Below are positions 25,742 to 35,354 of a stretch of DNA of 64,000 nt, in pieces; position 1 is the first letter of the stretch, and every line of letters starts with the position of its first letter. Source of the DNA: Bacteroidaceae bacterium HV4-6-C5C (GTDB taxonomy: Bacteria; Bacteroidota; Bacteroidia; Bacteroidales; Bacteroidaceae); contig VOIU01000010.1 in NCBI GenBank assembly GCA_007896885.1, positions 1-64,000 of the forward strand, in the 5' to 3' direction. The position numbers and the translations under genes were made by a program. The notes beneath the pieces were generated by a model. That model was not told the origin of the DNA. It did no database searches and was given only the letters and a program-made list of their open reading frames with translations.

Positions 25742-26422
25742 ATGAGAGTCTTAACTTTGCTATTATATATTTGTTTGGCTTTTCCGGTTGGTTTGTCTGC
25801 TCAATCCGCTGGAGATTTACTGCAAAAGGTTACTGAAGCCTTGTCTGCAGGTAAGGATGATTATGCGATCAGCTTATTCCGACAAGCTGCGGATGCTGGT
25901 GTCGATCAAACGGAGATGTACTATTGGACGAGTGTTGATAAAACCAAAGAAGTGACTCCACGTCTTGCTCAGCAGTTAGCTGTCCGTTATAAAAGCTTGC
26001 GTAATTATGACAAAGCTTATTTATTCTATAAAGAAGTGCTGCAATATCGTCCGCAGGATGTATCAATTATGGTAGCATGCGCTGGCATGGAAATGATGCG
26101 CGGACAGGAAAAGAATGCTGTTAAGCTTTACGAGAATATTTTAGCCCTTGATCCAAATAACTTGCAAGCAAATATTTTTCTTGGTAATTACTATTATCTG
26201 CAGGCTGAACAGGATAAGAAGAAGCTGGAAGATGACTACAAGAAAATAAGTGAGCCTACCCGTATGCAATATGCCCGCTATCGCAATAATCTGTCTGATG
26301 TATTCAATTCGGGTTATGCCAAAGCCCGGACTTATCTGCAAAGAGTCCTTCAGCTATTTCCTTCTGCTGAAGCAGGAAAGACCCTCGATAAAATAAAGAA
26401 GACTGAAATAGAGCTTCATTGA
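25742..26422 (+). CDS. Exported TPR-repeat protein
   Basis: A 226-residue protein with an N-terminal signal peptide (MRVLTLLLYICLAFPVGLSAQ) followed by alpha-helical tetratricopeptide-like repeats over most of its length (KAYLFYKEVLQYRPQD near 97, AVKLYENILALDPNNLQANI near 126). TPR proteins usually mediate protein contacts. Divergent from the MATE gene and convergent with the next gene. No specific function can be given. Confidence 0.8.
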   Translation: MRVLTLLLYICLAFPVGLSAQSAGDLLQKVTEALSAGKDDYAISLFRQAADAGVDQTEMYYWTSVDKTKEVTPRLAQQLAVRYKSLRNYDKAYLFYKEVLQYRPQDVSIMVACAGMEMMRGQEKNAVKLYENILALDPNNLQANIFLGNYYYLQAEQDKKKLEDDYKKISEPTRMQYARYRNNLSDVFNSGYAKARTYLQRVLQLFPSAEAGKTLDKIKKTEIELH

Positions 26423-26557
26423 TATTCAACTAATCTAGGATATCGTTAACTGTATATTTTATCTGTGCAACGTTATTTAATGTTCTGATTTAATCCATAT
26501 TGACTATTCTGACCAGTCGTTCTCTTTCTGTAACGGGATATATCTTTTATTCCTGTG

Positions 26558-26986
26558 TTACCGCTTAGACTCTTCCTTATTTGGTAAAGGAGAAATTCGA
26601 ATATTGAAGAACTTATTTCTATAAATAAACATATCTAAGATTAGAAATAGATAGTAGAATAGTAGTGGTGAAGTGAATATCCATAATTTTTGTTGCATGT
26701 CTATAATCAGTGCCAAAAATGCTAGTAAAAATATACAGATCAGCATAGCAATATAATATTTATATCTTGCTCTTTCTATTATGAATTCCAAATCAGTACT
26801 TTGGACCTCGAATGTCTGATGCTTCCTACACCAATATGATTCGATAAGAATGGTATGTTCTCCTTCGGATAGTTCAACTTCAATTTGCTCACCTCTTTCA
26901 AGAAAGAAGTGATCTTTATCAATGGAGACTTTTATATCATCAAAAAAAAGTTCTTTCTTTCTCCGTAATAAAATAGTCTTTGACAT
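26558..26986 (-). CDS. Small membrane protein of unknown function
   Basis: A 142-residue protein. The N-terminal half is soluble, beta-like and charged (HFFLERGEQIEVELSEGEHTILIESYW). Two hydrophobic segments follow, about residues 79-98 and 105-125, and a short basic tail. The N-terminal part resembles small domains that occur before membrane anchors, but I do not recognise a family. It stands alone, about 135 bases from each neighbour. Confidence 0.65.
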   Translation of the reverse strand: MSKTILLRRKKELFFDDIKVSIDKDHFFLERGEQIEVELSEGEHTILIESYWCRKHQTFEVQSTDLEFIIERARYKYYIAMLICIFLLAFLALIIDMQQKLWIFTSPLLFYYLFLILDMFIYRNKFFNIRISPLPNKEESKR

Positions 26987-27122
26987 ATGGCAATTGGATC
27001 TATTTTTGAATTATATAATGTTCTCGATTAATGTAATAAATGTATATCGTTTTTGTATAAGATATTTCTTTGCGGCAAAGATGTAAATGATTTATTGAAG
27101 ATAGATGTTTTGTTGTTTTAAA

Positions 27123-27896
27123 TTACAGTATATAGTGCACTTCTTTAAAGAGATACAATCGAGTTCTTCCGGATGTATCCTCAAGAATAAGCCGTCCGTC
27201 AGGTTCTACGCGTACTAAGTGTGCAAGGAATTCACCTCCTTGATCGGTGTAGCGATGAAAGCCTTCTTTGCGAAAAAGAGATTTTTCATATTTCTTGGTG
27301 ATATAATCTTTTTCTGAGCTTTCAATATTTATTGTTTCATGTTGCAGCCGCATATAGTATGCTTTTAGTCTCTGCATAATGCCCGAAAGAATTAAGAGTT
27401 GGTCATGCTCTTTACTGGTAATTTGATATAAAGAGACCGGATTAGGTGCATCACTTCTAAATTCTTGTTGATTAATATTTAACCCAAATCCTACTATGCA
27501 CTTGCTTATAGAGCTTCCGGTCAGATCATTCTCAATCAATATGCCGCAGATTTTCTTTTCTTTCCAATAGATGTCATTGGGCCATTTAATAGAAATATGC
27601 TCTATCCATTGCTCCAATTCCTCTTTAATAGAAAGAGATACAATCTGTGAAATAATAAATTGATTCTTGGCTTCAATAAACGTGGGATATACTACGAAGC
27701 TACATGTGAGATTCTTTCCCGGCTCTGACTCCCATCTGTTTCCCATTTGGCCTTTCCCTGCGGCTTGTTTTGTGGTGCTGACTGTCGTGAACTCATCAAC
27801 CTTATGGTTGCGGCAATATTCACTTAAGTAGCGGTTTGTTGAGTCGGTTTCTTCTATTTCAATAAAAGGTACCGGGAAATTTTCAAGGTAAGGCAT
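27123..27896 (-). CDS. birA: Biotin--[acetyl-CoA-carboxylase] ligase
   Basis: Attaches biotin to the carboxyl carrier protein. From the ATG at 27896 it has 257 residues; the longer reading begins with GTG at 27908. The ligase core is clear: ETDSTNRYL near 16, AAGKGQMGNRW for biotinyl-AMP binding near 46, IKWPNDIYW near 105, KICGILIEN near 113, and GFGLNIN near 137. There is no N-terminal helix-turn-helix, so it is the monofunctional type without repressor activity. It overlaps the end of the upstream YjbR-like gene by a few bases, which suggests a shared transcript. Confidence 0.94.
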   Translation of the reverse strand: MPYLENFPVPFIEIEETDSTNRYLSEYCRNHKVDEFTTVSTTKQAAGKGQMGNRWESEPGKNLTCSFVVYPTFIEAKNQFIISQIVSLSIKEELEQWIEHISIKWPNDIYWKEKKICGILIENDLTGSSISKCIVGFGLNINQQEFRSDAPNPVSLYQITSKEHDQLLILSGIMQRLKAYYMRLQHETINIESSEKDYITKKYEKSLFRKEGFHRYTDQGGEFLAHLVRVEPDGRLILEDTSGRTRLYLFKEVHYIL

Positions 27897-28239
27897 CGTA
27901 TTCTGCACGCATTTTTTTAGTGAATTTATTCAAAACCTCCTCATAAGAGTGATCTATCAGTTTTTTGATCAAAATATCGTCTATTCCATGATCCAATGGA
28001 AACTGATTCCAATATTTCTTATTGAAATATCGGGCAGGTATAATTTCTGTGTGTTCTTCCCTTAATTCTATGGCATAGTCTGGATTACATTTCAGGCAAA
28101 TCCTATTGCTGCCCTCCAAATCAATTAAGGCAAACATTTTATCCATTACTTTGATGACGAGTGAATATTCATCGAATGGGAGACTTTCGGTTGAGCCTTT
28201 CTTTGCAAGGCAATACTCTCGTGCGGTTTCTATGTCCAT
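27883..28239 (-). CDS. MmcQ/YjbR family protein
   Basis: A 118-residue protein matching the YjbR (CyaY-like fold) family: ARXYCLAKKGSTESLPFD-type start, VMDKMFALIDLEG near 33, CLKCNPDYAIELRE near 49, and KKYWNQFPLD near 75. Often annotated as a DNA-binding protein on structural grounds, with no firm function known. It lies directly upstream of birA and overlaps it by 14 bases. Confidence 0.85.
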   Translation of the reverse strand: MDIETAREYCLAKKGSTESLPFDEYSLVIKVMDKMFALIDLEGSNRICLKCNPDYAIELREEHTEIIPARYFNKKYWNQFPLDHGIDDILIKKLIDHSYEEVLNKFTKKMRAEYDALP

Positions 28240-28381
28240 AATTCTATCTGGCAGGTTTGTACGACAAACATATATAAAAAGAATAAATTATCCGTTTTTT
28301 TTCACGAATGATTTTGTGTTTTCAATATATCTTGTCAGTTTGATTTCTCTATTTTACCTATAATCTTTGCCGATGTAACGT

Positions 28382-28747
28382 TTAAAACATCGGTGGATAG
28401 AAAGCGTTAATGATATGCTCCACCTTGAAACAAGTGGGTTCGCCGACTACTGTTATAATGTCGAAACGGACAGGAGAGTCAATACCAAAGTGTTTTATAT
28501 AAGCATCGCTTGCAATCACAAGACGTCTGATCTTTTGCCAATTGACAGCATCCTGTGGCTGAATATAGTCTGTATTAGTTCGGGTTTTAACTTCTACAAT
28601 GACCAGTTCTCCGTCCTTGTATGCCACAATATCCAATTCCAGATGATTCTTTCGCCAATTGCGGTGGCGTATGGTGTATCCTTCTTTCTCCAGATATTCT
28701 ACAGCTGCATTTTCTCCAAATACACCTAAATTATTATGTGCTGCCAT
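28382..28747 (-). CDS. YraN/UPF0102 family endonuclease-like protein
   Basis: A 121-residue member of UPF0102. Key stretches are GENAAVEYLEKEGYTI near residue 10, NWRKNHLELDIVAYKDGELVIVEVK (the restriction-endonuclease-like E...D...EVK core, about residues 30-55) and VRFDIITV near 93. The fold suggests nuclease activity, and the biological role is unclear. TATTTTTG at 28776-28783 on the minus strand is a candidate -7 box. Confidence 0.9.
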   Translation of the reverse strand: MAAHNNLGVFGENAAVEYLEKEGYTIRHRNWRKNHLELDIVAYKDGELVIVEVKTRTNTDYIQPQDAVNWQKIRRLVIASDAYIKHFGIDSPVRFDIITVVGEPTCFKVEHIINAFYPPMF

Positions 28748-28852
28748 ATTACTATTCCTTGGTCGTTTCTACTTACAAAAATAGCTAATTCGTAAATATT
28801 AAAAAAACGGTGTGATATTTATTTCATTTATTGAAAAAGACCTAGTATCTAT

Positions 28853-28882
28853 TTTGTTTTTACCGAAGTAAACGTATTTTTG
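28853..28882 (+). promoter_or_regulatory. Promoter of the RHH-like gene and tadA, nearly leaderless
   Basis: TTTG (28853-28856) and TATTTTTG (28875-28882), 18 bases apart, match the Bacteroides promoter. The ATG at 28891 begins only 8 bases after the -7 box, so the transcript should start within a few bases of the start codon. Confidence 0.55.
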
Positions 28883-28890
28883 TACTACAA

Positions 28891-29124
28891 ATGAGAAAAA
28901 GGGATAAAAAATGCATAAAGTCAACTTCTGAGGAACCAAAGCGCCATCAGAGGATAGTCTGCTTGATGAGTGATGAGGAACAGCAGATTGTAGATCGTTA
29001 TCTGGAGAAGTATAAGATAACGAACAAATCCCGTTGGCTGCGCGAAACGATCCTTATGTTTATTTATAAAAATATGGAAGAGGATTATCCTACTCTATTT
29101 GGTGAACACGATATGAGAAGATGA
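28891..29124 (+). CDS. Small basic protein with ribbon-helix-helix-like pattern
   Basis: A 77-residue protein with a very basic N-terminus (RKRDKKCIKS) and the core IVCLMSDEEQQIVDRYLEKY then NKSRWLRETIL, which resembles the strand-helix-helix layout of MobC-like and other RHH DNA-binding proteins. It overlaps tadA by four bases (ATGA), so the two are translated together. No mobilisation genes are nearby, so a chromosomal regulatory or nucleic-acid-binding role is likelier. Family assignment is tentative. Confidence 0.65.
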   Translation: MRKRDKKCIKSTSEEPKRHQRIVCLMSDEEQQIVDRYLEKYKITNKSRWLRETILMFIYKNMEEDYPTLFGEHDMRR

Positions 29125-29558
29125 TGGATGATGTACATTATATGAGACAAGCTCTACTCGAAGCACAAAAAGCTGCTGAACGAGGAGAAATACCTGTTGG
29201 AGCCGTGATTGTTTGTAAAGATCGTATTATTGCGCGTTCTCATAACTTGACGGAAACACTGACAGATGTCACTGCCCATGCTGAAATGCAGGCCATAACT
29301 GCTGCTGCAGGTACGCTTGGTGGAAAGTATCTGAATGAGTGTACGTTGTATGTCACCGTTGAACCGTGTGTGATGTGCGCCGGGGCTATTTCATGGTCAC
29401 AAATAGGGCGTTTGGTATTCGGTGCTTTAGATGAAAAGAAAGGCTATATGCGCTATGCTCCCGAAGCATTACATCCGAAAACCACTGTGACTACGGGCAT
29501 TTTGGCAGAAGAATGTGCCACTTTAATGAAAACCTTTTTTTTGGCAAAACGCCGTTGA
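29121..29558 (+). CDS. tadA: tRNA-specific adenosine deaminase
   Basis: Converts A34 of tRNA-Arg(ACG) to inosine. It has 145 residues with the zinc deaminase motifs HAEMQA (about residue 53, with catalytic Glu) and PCVMCAGA (about residue 83), preceded by GEIPVGAVIV. It is translationally coupled to the small RHH-like gene by an ATGA overlap. Confidence 0.93.
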   Translation: MMDDVHYMRQALLEAQKAAERGEIPVGAVIVCKDRIIARSHNLTETLTDVTAHAEMQAITAAAGTLGGKYLNECTLYVTVEPCVMCAGAISWSQIGRLVFGALDEKKGYMRYAPEALHPKTTVTTGILAEECATLMKTFFLAKRR

Positions 29559-29567
29559 GAATGCACT

Positions 29568-29861
29568 CTACTTTATTTCTTCAAAGTCTACGTATTCTCC
29601 TTCTTCTTGGGAGAATATCTTCTTATGTTTTCCTTGCTGATTATTGGAGCTGGCAGACTGGTCGTCTTGGGATGAAGATGTATTATAGCCGTCTGAATTT
29701 TGATTCATAGACTGGTATTGGCCGTTTCGTTGGTAACTTCCTGTAGCCGTACGTCGTCTCCCAATACCAAATAGAGCTCTTAGAATTGAGCCTACGATAC
29801 TGAGTCCGGCAAACAATATTATTAAAACGAAGAAAAATAAGAATGCTAAAAGATGGAACAT
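29568..29861 (-). CDS. DUF4834-like single-pass membrane protein
   Basis: A 97-residue protein with one N-terminal membrane segment (about residues 4-30, LAFLFFFVLIILFAGLSIVG), then a low-complexity Q/S/N-rich linker and an acidic end (EEGEYVDFEEI). This layout fits DUF4834, a Bacteroidota family of unknown function. It is third in a run after psd and pssA. Confidence 0.75.
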   Translation of the reverse strand: MFHLLAFLFFFVLIILFAGLSIVGSILRALFGIGRRRTATGSYQRNGQYQSMNQNSDGYNTSSSQDDQSASSNNQQGKHKKIFSQEEGEYVDFEEIK

Positions 29862-29932
29862 TGTCGAATACTTTTTAATAAGTTCATTTATATAACATGA
29901 ACGTTATTACAACAAGCGTGCCAAATATTTGT

Positions 29933-30631
29933 TTAATGTTTCTCTTTGACAAAGAGACATAAAATAATATACCACGCAATGACAGATGCAAATCCAATAA
30001 AGAATAATAGAGGGATGCTTACTGCTAAGAAGAGATATCTGACCTTATTTGACTGCCACGAAAGACTTTTCAGTTTTAATGAAAACATCGGGAATTCAGC
30101 AACCATTAAAAGAGAAAAGATGAGTACCAGGATGAGTAATACCGCAAGCCAAATTCCTCCTTGTTGTATAGGTTCATGATATTTAGTAGCTACTGCAGCC
30201 CAAAATAAGGCATTAGCTGGAGTTGGCAATCCGATAAACATGCTGGTTTGCCGTTCATCAATGTTAAACTTTGCTAGCCGGAGTGCAGAAAAGACGGAAA
30301 TTATAAAGGCAAAATAAGGAACATAATCCTGTATCCCTGACATCCATATCGGATAAGAGGCTTCACGTAACAGCGAAAATACGATAATTGAAGGAGCTAC
30401 TCCAAAACTCACATCATCGGCCAAGGAATCCAATTCTTTACCTATAGGGGAAGGAGCATGGAATAAACGGGCGCACATTCCATCGAAGAAATCGAAAACA
30501 GCACTGATTACGATAAATGTTAAAGCTAAGTTATAATTGGCTTCAAAAGCCATAACTGAAGCAATACAGCCTGAAAATAAATTTAGGCAAGTCAGTGTGT
30601 TGGGAATATGACGCGTTACAAAATTAGTCAT
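29933..30631 (-). CDS. pssA: CDP-diacylglycerol--serine O-phosphatidyltransferase
   Basis: Membrane enzyme of 232 residues making phosphatidylserine. The CDP-alcohol phosphotransferase motif DGxxAR...GxxxDxxxD is present as DGMCARLFHAPSPIGKELDSLADD (about residues 50-73). Several hydrophobic segments follow. It starts three bases after the end of psd, so the two steps of phosphatidylethanolamine synthesis are encoded together. Confidence 0.95.
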   Translation of the reverse strand: MTNFVTRHIPNTLTCLNLFSGCIASVMAFEANYNLALTFIVISAVFDFFDGMCARLFHAPSPIGKELDSLADDVSFGVAPSIIVFSLLREASYPIWMSGIQDYVPYFAFIISVFSALRLAKFNIDERQTSMFIGLPTPANALFWAAVATKYHEPIQQGGIWLAVLLILVLIFSLLMVAEFPMFSLKLKSLSWQSNKVRYLFLAVSIPLLFFIGFASVIAWYIILCLFVKEKH

Positions 30632-30634
30632 TGT

Positions 30635-31324
30635 TTAGGATTTAAGTTTGGCAATTACAGTCTGGTTACCAACTGTATATTGCCCCAGTTGGACAAGTAT
30701 CTCTGTGTCTAAAGGCAAGTATACATCCACTCGAGAACCGAATTTAATAAAACCCATGTGTTCGTCAATGTAACATTCTTCGCCAACTTCAGCATAAGTA
30801 ACAATACGACGTGCCATTGCTCCGGCTATCTGTCGTGCAAGTACTTCTATTCCTTCGGGGGTTTCTATCACAATAGTTGAGCGCTCATTGTCGGTACTTG
30901 CTTTTGGAAGCCATGCCTTCATGAATTTACCGTTCTGATGAGATACTTTTTTAATAGCCCCATCAACAGGATACCAATTGGCATGCACGTTGGTGACACT
31001 CATAAATATTGAAACCATAATCCGACGGTCATGAAAGTATTCACTCTCGTCTACTTCTTCTATAACAACAATTTTACCGTCAGCGGGAGCTACTACAACT
31101 TTTTCTGTATCACGACCGAAGAGACGGATCGGACATCGGAAGAAGTTGACTAACATTCCATATATAAAAATGCTGATTGCTGTTGAAATACCAAACACGA
31201 CTTTACACTCAAGTCCGAAATAAAAGGCGGCGTTGATAACCAACAATAATAGCAGACTGCCAGCTAAAGTGTGTGTGCCTTCGCGATGAATGCGTATCTT
31301 TTTTAATCTTTTTAATCGGCCCAT
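30635..31324 (-). CDS. psd: Phosphatidylserine decarboxylase (short, Psd-A type)
   Basis: Converts phosphatidylserine to phosphatidylethanolamine. It has 229 residues. Membrane segments near the N-terminus (about 20-62) precede the catalytic part: [13 protein letters not shown] near 79, [16 protein letters not shown] near 107, and the self-cleavage site FGSRVDV near 197, where the Ser becomes the pyruvoyl group. TATTTTTG on the minus strand at 31350-31357 is a likely -7 box. Confidence 0.95.
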   Translation of the reverse strand: MGRLKRLKKIRIHREGTHTLAGSLLLLLVINAAFYFGLECKVVFGISTAISIFIYGMLVNFFRCPIRLFGRDTEKVVVAPADGKIVVIEEVDESEYFHDRRIMVSIFMSVTNVHANWYPVDGAIKKVSHQNGKFMKAWLPKASTDNERSTIVIETPEGIEVLARQIAGAMARRIVTYAEVGEECYIDEHMGFIKFGSRVDVYLPLDTEILVQLGQYTVGNQTVIAKLKS

Positions 31325-31440
31325 GTAAGTGCTTTACGCTTTTTAAATACAAAAATATCCGCAAAAATAGACTTATTTTGAAAATCTAACAAGGAATTCG
31401 GGTGAGAAATACATATGTTGATAACTTTTTGATTATTATT

Positions 31441-31471
31441 TTTGTTTCCCAATAGAGACATTGTACTTTTA
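31441..31471 (+). promoter_or_regulatory. Promoter of dnaE
   Basis: TTTG (31441-31444) and TACTTTTA (31464-31471) are 19 bases apart, with one mismatch in the last base of the TAnnTTTG box. Confidence 0.45.
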
Positions 31472-31499
31472 TGCACATTTATTTTAGAAAGGATTGATT

Positions 31500-34400
31500 A
31501 TGCAGGATTTTATTCATTTGCATGTTCACACGCAATATTCACTACTTGATGGACAGGCTAGTGTTATGGCTTTGGTGGACAAAGCGATGAAAGATGGTAT
31601 GAAAGGCATTGCCGTTACTGATCATGGTAATATGTTTGCCATCAAGGAATTCATCAATTATGTGAGCAAGAAAAATAGTGGACCGAAGGGTGATATTAAA
31701 GATCTTGAGAAACGTATATCGGGCATTGAAAGTGGAAAAATAGAATGCACGGATAAAGATATTGAACTTGCGGAGTGCCGCATGAAGCTCGAAGAGGCTA
31801 AAGGAAAGCTCTTTAAACCTATTATTGGTTGTGAAATGTATGTTGCCCGTCGTTCAATGGAAAAGAAAGAGGGTAAATTCGACCAAAGTGGATGGCATCT
31901 GATTGTGTTGGCAAAGAATGAAACAGGTTATCATAATTTGATTAAACTAGTTTCGAGAGCTTGGACAAAAGGGTATTATATGCGTCCGCGAACTGACCGT
32001 GCCGAGCTGGAGAAGTATCATGAAGGCCTGATGGTATGCTCTGCATGTATCGGAGGAGAGGTTCCCCGAAAGATCATATTAGATAAATTGGATGAAGCTG
32101 AAGAAGCGGTTAAATGGTTTAAAAATCTTTTTGGGGATGATTACTATCTCGAGTTACAGCGCCACAAAGCTACTGTGGCGCGTGCCAATCACCAAGCTTA
32201 TCCCATGCAACAGAAAGCCAATGAAAAAATGATTGAGCTTGCAGCAAAATATGATATCAAATTGGTCTGTACCAATGATGTTCATTTTGTAAACGAGGAG
32301 AATGCTGAAGCTCATGACCGGTTGATTTGTTTGAGTACCGGCAAAGATTTGGAGGATCCGAACAGAATGCTCTATACCAAGCAGGAATGGATGAAGACAC
32401 GGGCTGAGATGAATGAAATTTTTGCTGATGTTCCGGAAGCTTTATCCAATACTATGGAAGTATTGGATAAAGTGGAGTATTATTCCATAGATCATGCACC
32501 AATTATGCCTACTTTTGCTATCCCTGAAGATTTTGGGACAGAAGAAGGCTATCGAAGTAAATATACGGAAAAGGACTTGTTCGATGAGTTTACTCAGGAT
32601 GAGAACGGAAATGTAGTGCTAAGCGAAGCCGATGCAAAAACCAAAATAAAACGCTTGGGTGGGTATGAAAAGCTTTATCGTATCAAGCTGGAAGCTGATT
32701 ATTTGGGTAAATTAACTTTTGAAGGAGCAAAAAAAATATATGGCGATCCGTTAAATGAAGAGGTGCAGGAGCGACTCAAGTTTGAACTATATATCATGAA
32801 AACAATGGGTTTCCCTGGCTATTTCTTGATTGTACAAGACTTTATCAATGCTGCGCGTACAGAACTGGGAGTATCAGTAGGACCAGGACGTGGTTCGGCT
32901 GCTGGTTCGGCTGTTGCATATTGTCTTGGAATTACAAAAATTGATCCGATACAGTATGATTTACTTTTTGAACGTTTCTTAAATCCTGACCGTATTTCTC
33001 TGCCGGATATTGATGTGGATTTTGATGATGATGGGCGTGGGGAAGTTTTACGTTGGGTTACCGATAAGTATGGTCAAGAAAAAGTAGCCCATATTATTAC
33101 TTATGGAACGATGGCCACCAAGCTGGCTATAAAAGATGTGGCCCGTGTACAAAAATTGCCTTTGTCAGAATCTGATCGTTTGGCAAAGTTGGTTCCCGAC
33201 AAAATTCCCGATAAAAAACTTAATCTTAAGAATGCAATTGAATATGTGCCCGAATTGCAAATAGCTGAAGCTTCTCCTGATCCGCTTGTCCGGGATACGT
33301 TGAAATATGCCAAAATGCTTGAAGGCAATGTGCGTGGCACAGGTGTACATGCTTGCGGTACTATTATATGTCGTGATGATATCACGGATTGGGTACCGGT
33401 GAGTACGGCAGATGACAAGGAAACTGGCGAAAAGATGTTGGTCACTCAATATGAGGGATCGGTAATCGAAGAAACCGGTTTAATTAAAATGGACTTTCTT
33501 GGGCTTAAGACGCTTTCGATCATAAAAGAAGCTGTTGAAAATGTCCGCATACATCGTGGTACTTATTTGGATATAGACAATATACCTATTGATGACCCTT
33601 TGACTTATAAACTTTATAGTGACGGGCGTACTGTAGGTACTTTTCAATTTGAATCTGCCGGAATGCAGAAATATCTGAGGGAATTGCAGCCTTCTACGTT
33701 TGAGGATCTTATTGCGATGAATGCTTTGTATCGCCCAGGACCTATGGATTATATTCCGGATTTTATCGATCGTAAGCACGGACGTAAGAAAATAGAGTAT
33801 GATATACCGGTGATGGAAAAATATCTTAAAGATACTTATGGTATTACGGTGTATCAGGAACAAGTGATGCTTTTATCACGTCTACTAGCGGATTTTACCC
33901 GAGGCGAATCTGATGCATTGCGTAAGGCGATGGGTAAAAAATTACGAGATAAGCTGGACCACATGAAACCCAAATTTATTGAGGGTGGAAAGAAAAATGG
34001 ACATGATCCAAAAGTCTTGGAAAAGATTTGGGGTGATTGGGAAAAGTTTGCTTCATACGCTTTTAATAAATCTCACGCAACATGTTATTCATGGGTGGCA
34101 TACCAGACGGCTTACTTGAAAGCTAATTACCCCTCGGAATACATGGCTGCTGTCATGAGTCGAAGTTTATCCAATATTACGGATATCACCAAACTCATGG
34201 ATGAGTGTAAGGCGATGGGGATTAACGTACTTGGTCCTGATGTAAATGAAAGTAATTTGAAATTTACGGTTAATAGCGAGGGTAATATTCGTTTTGGATT
34301 GGGAGCTGTGAAAGGTGTTGGTGAAGGAGCTGTTCTTAATATAATGGAAGAGCGTGAGAAAAATGGTCCTTTTGCGGGTATCTTTGATTTCGTTCAACGT

Positions 34401-35297
34401 GTAAATTTGGCTGCTTGTAATCGAAAAAACATGGAGTGTCTGGCTTTAGCCGGTGGATTTGATAGTTTTCCTGAATTAAAAAGAGAACAATTCTTTGCTG
34501 TGAATTCAAAGGCTGAAATTTTTCTTGATACATTGGTTCGGTATGGAGCCCGTTTTCAGGCAGATAAGGCAATTGTTACGAACTCGTTATTCGGAGGAGA
34601 AAATATGGTGGAGGTAGCAAAGCCCGAAATTCCCCCTGCCGATCGTTGGAGTGATTTGGATCGTTTGAATAAAGAACGTGATTTAGTTGGCATTTATCTG
34701 TCAGCTCATCCGCTGGATGAATTCTCTGTGATTTTGCAATATGTATGTAATACACAGATGGCGGAACTCGAAAATAAAGAAGCTTTGAGTGGTCGTGAAA
34801 TTACAATGGGTGGCATTGTGACTTCCGTACGTCGTGGAGTAAGCAAAAATGGTAATCCTTATGGCATTGCCAAGATAGAAGATTACTCGGGTTCGGCTGA
34901 AATTCCTTTTTTCGGTAGTGACTGGGTAACCTATCAGGGATATTTGGGTGAACGGACATTCTTATTTATAAAAGCCCGTTGTCAGCCTAAGCAATGGAAG
35001 CAAAACGAACTTGAGATAAAGATAACTTCGATGGAATTGCTACCCGATGTTAAGGACAGGTTGATTACGAAAATAACCATTCTTATCCCTTTGTCTTTGT
35101 TGAACTCGGCTTTGGTAAAGGACTTGTCTGCTTTGACCAAGGAACATCCCGGAACAGCGGAATTGTTTTTTAAAGTCACCGATCCGGAGAATAATACTGC
35201 CGTCGACCTGATTTCCCGTCCTGTGAAACTCTCGGTAGGGCATGAGTTGGTTAGCTTTTTAAATGAACGTCCCGAACTTGGCTTTCGGATAAATTGA
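31500..35297 (+). CDS. dnaE: DNA polymerase III subunit alpha
   Basis: Replicative polymerase catalytic subunit, 1265 residues from the ATG at 31500; an upstream in-frame TTG at 31494 is not needed. Order: PHP domain (FIHLHVHTQYSLLDG at the N-terminus) carrying a charged insertion near residues 58-100, polymerase core with VGPGRGSAAGSAVAYCLGI near 460 and catalytic LPDIDVDFDDDGRGEV near 500, helix-hairpin-helix and an OB-fold (MGGIVTSVRRGVSKNG near 1100). Longer than E. coli DnaE (1160), as usual for Bacteroidota. Followed by trxA. Confidence 0.97.
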   Translation: MQDFIHLHVHTQYSLLDGQASVMALVDKAMKDGMKGIAVTDHGNMFAIKEFINYVSKKNSGPKGDIKDLEKRISGIESGKIECTDKDIELAECRMKLEEAKGKLFKPIIGCEMYVARRSMEKKEGKFDQSGWHLIVLAKNETGYHNLIKLVSRAWTKGYYMRPRTDRAELEKYHEGLMVCSACIGGEVPRKIILDKLDEAEEAVKWFKNLFGDDYYLELQRHKATVARANHQAYPMQQKANEKMIELAAKYDIKLVCTNDVHFVNEENAEAHDRLICLSTGKDLEDPNRMLYTKQEWMKTRAEMNEIFADVPEALSNTMEVLDKVEYYSIDHAPIMPTFAIPEDFGTEEGYRSKYTEKDLFDEFTQDENGNVVLSEADAKTKIKRLGGYEKLYRIKLEADYLGKLTFEGAKKIYGDPLNEEVQERLKFELYIMKTMGFPGYFLIVQDFINAARTELGVSVGPGRGSAAGSAVAYCLGITKIDPIQYDLLFERFLNPDRISLPDIDVDFDDDGRGEVLRWVTDKYGQEKVAHIITYGTMATKLAIKDVARVQKLPLSESDRLAKLVPDKIPDKKLNLKNAIEYVPELQIAEASPDPLVRDTLKYAKMLEGNVRGTGVHACGTIICRDDITDWVPVSTADDKETGEKMLVTQYEGSVIEETGLIKMDFLGLKTLSIIKEAVENVRIHRGTYLDIDNIPIDDPLTYKLYSDGRTVGTFQFESAGMQKYLRELQPSTFEDLIAMNALYRPGPMDYIPDFIDRKHGRKKIEYDIPVMEKYLKDTYGITVYQEQVMLLSRLLADFTRGESDALRKAMGKKLRDKLDHMKPKFIEGGKKNGHDPKVLEKIWGDWEKFASYAFNKSHATCYSWVAYQTAYLKANYPSEYMAAVMSRSLSNITDITKLMDECKAMGINVLGPDVNESNLKFTVNSEGNIRFGLGAVKGVGEGAVLNIMEEREKNGPFAGIFDFVQRVNLAACNRKNMECLALAGGFDSFPELKREQFFAVNSKAEIFLDTLVRYGARFQADKAIVTNSLFGGENMVEVAKPEIPPADRWSDLDRLNKERDLVGIYLSAHPLDEFSVILQYVCNTQMAELENKEALSGREITMGGIVTSVRRGVSKNGNPYGIAKIEDYSGSAEIPFFGSDWVTYQGYLGERTFLFIKARCQPKQWKQNELEIKITSMELLPDVKDRLITKITILIPLSLLNSALVKDLSALTKEHPGTAELFFKVTDPENNTAVDLISRPVKLSVGHELVSFLNERPELGFRIN

Positions 35298-35306
35298 TTA
35301 TATTTG
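35277..35306 (+). promoter_or_regulatory. Promoter of trxA
   Basis: TATATTTG (35299-35306) matches TAnnTTTG. A weak -33 box, CTTG at 35277-35280, lies 18 bases upstream inside the end of dnaE. Confidence 0.45.
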
Positions 35307-35354
35307 CTACCATTATAGTGAAATAGAATTTTATCAACATTAAGTAATAATAAA

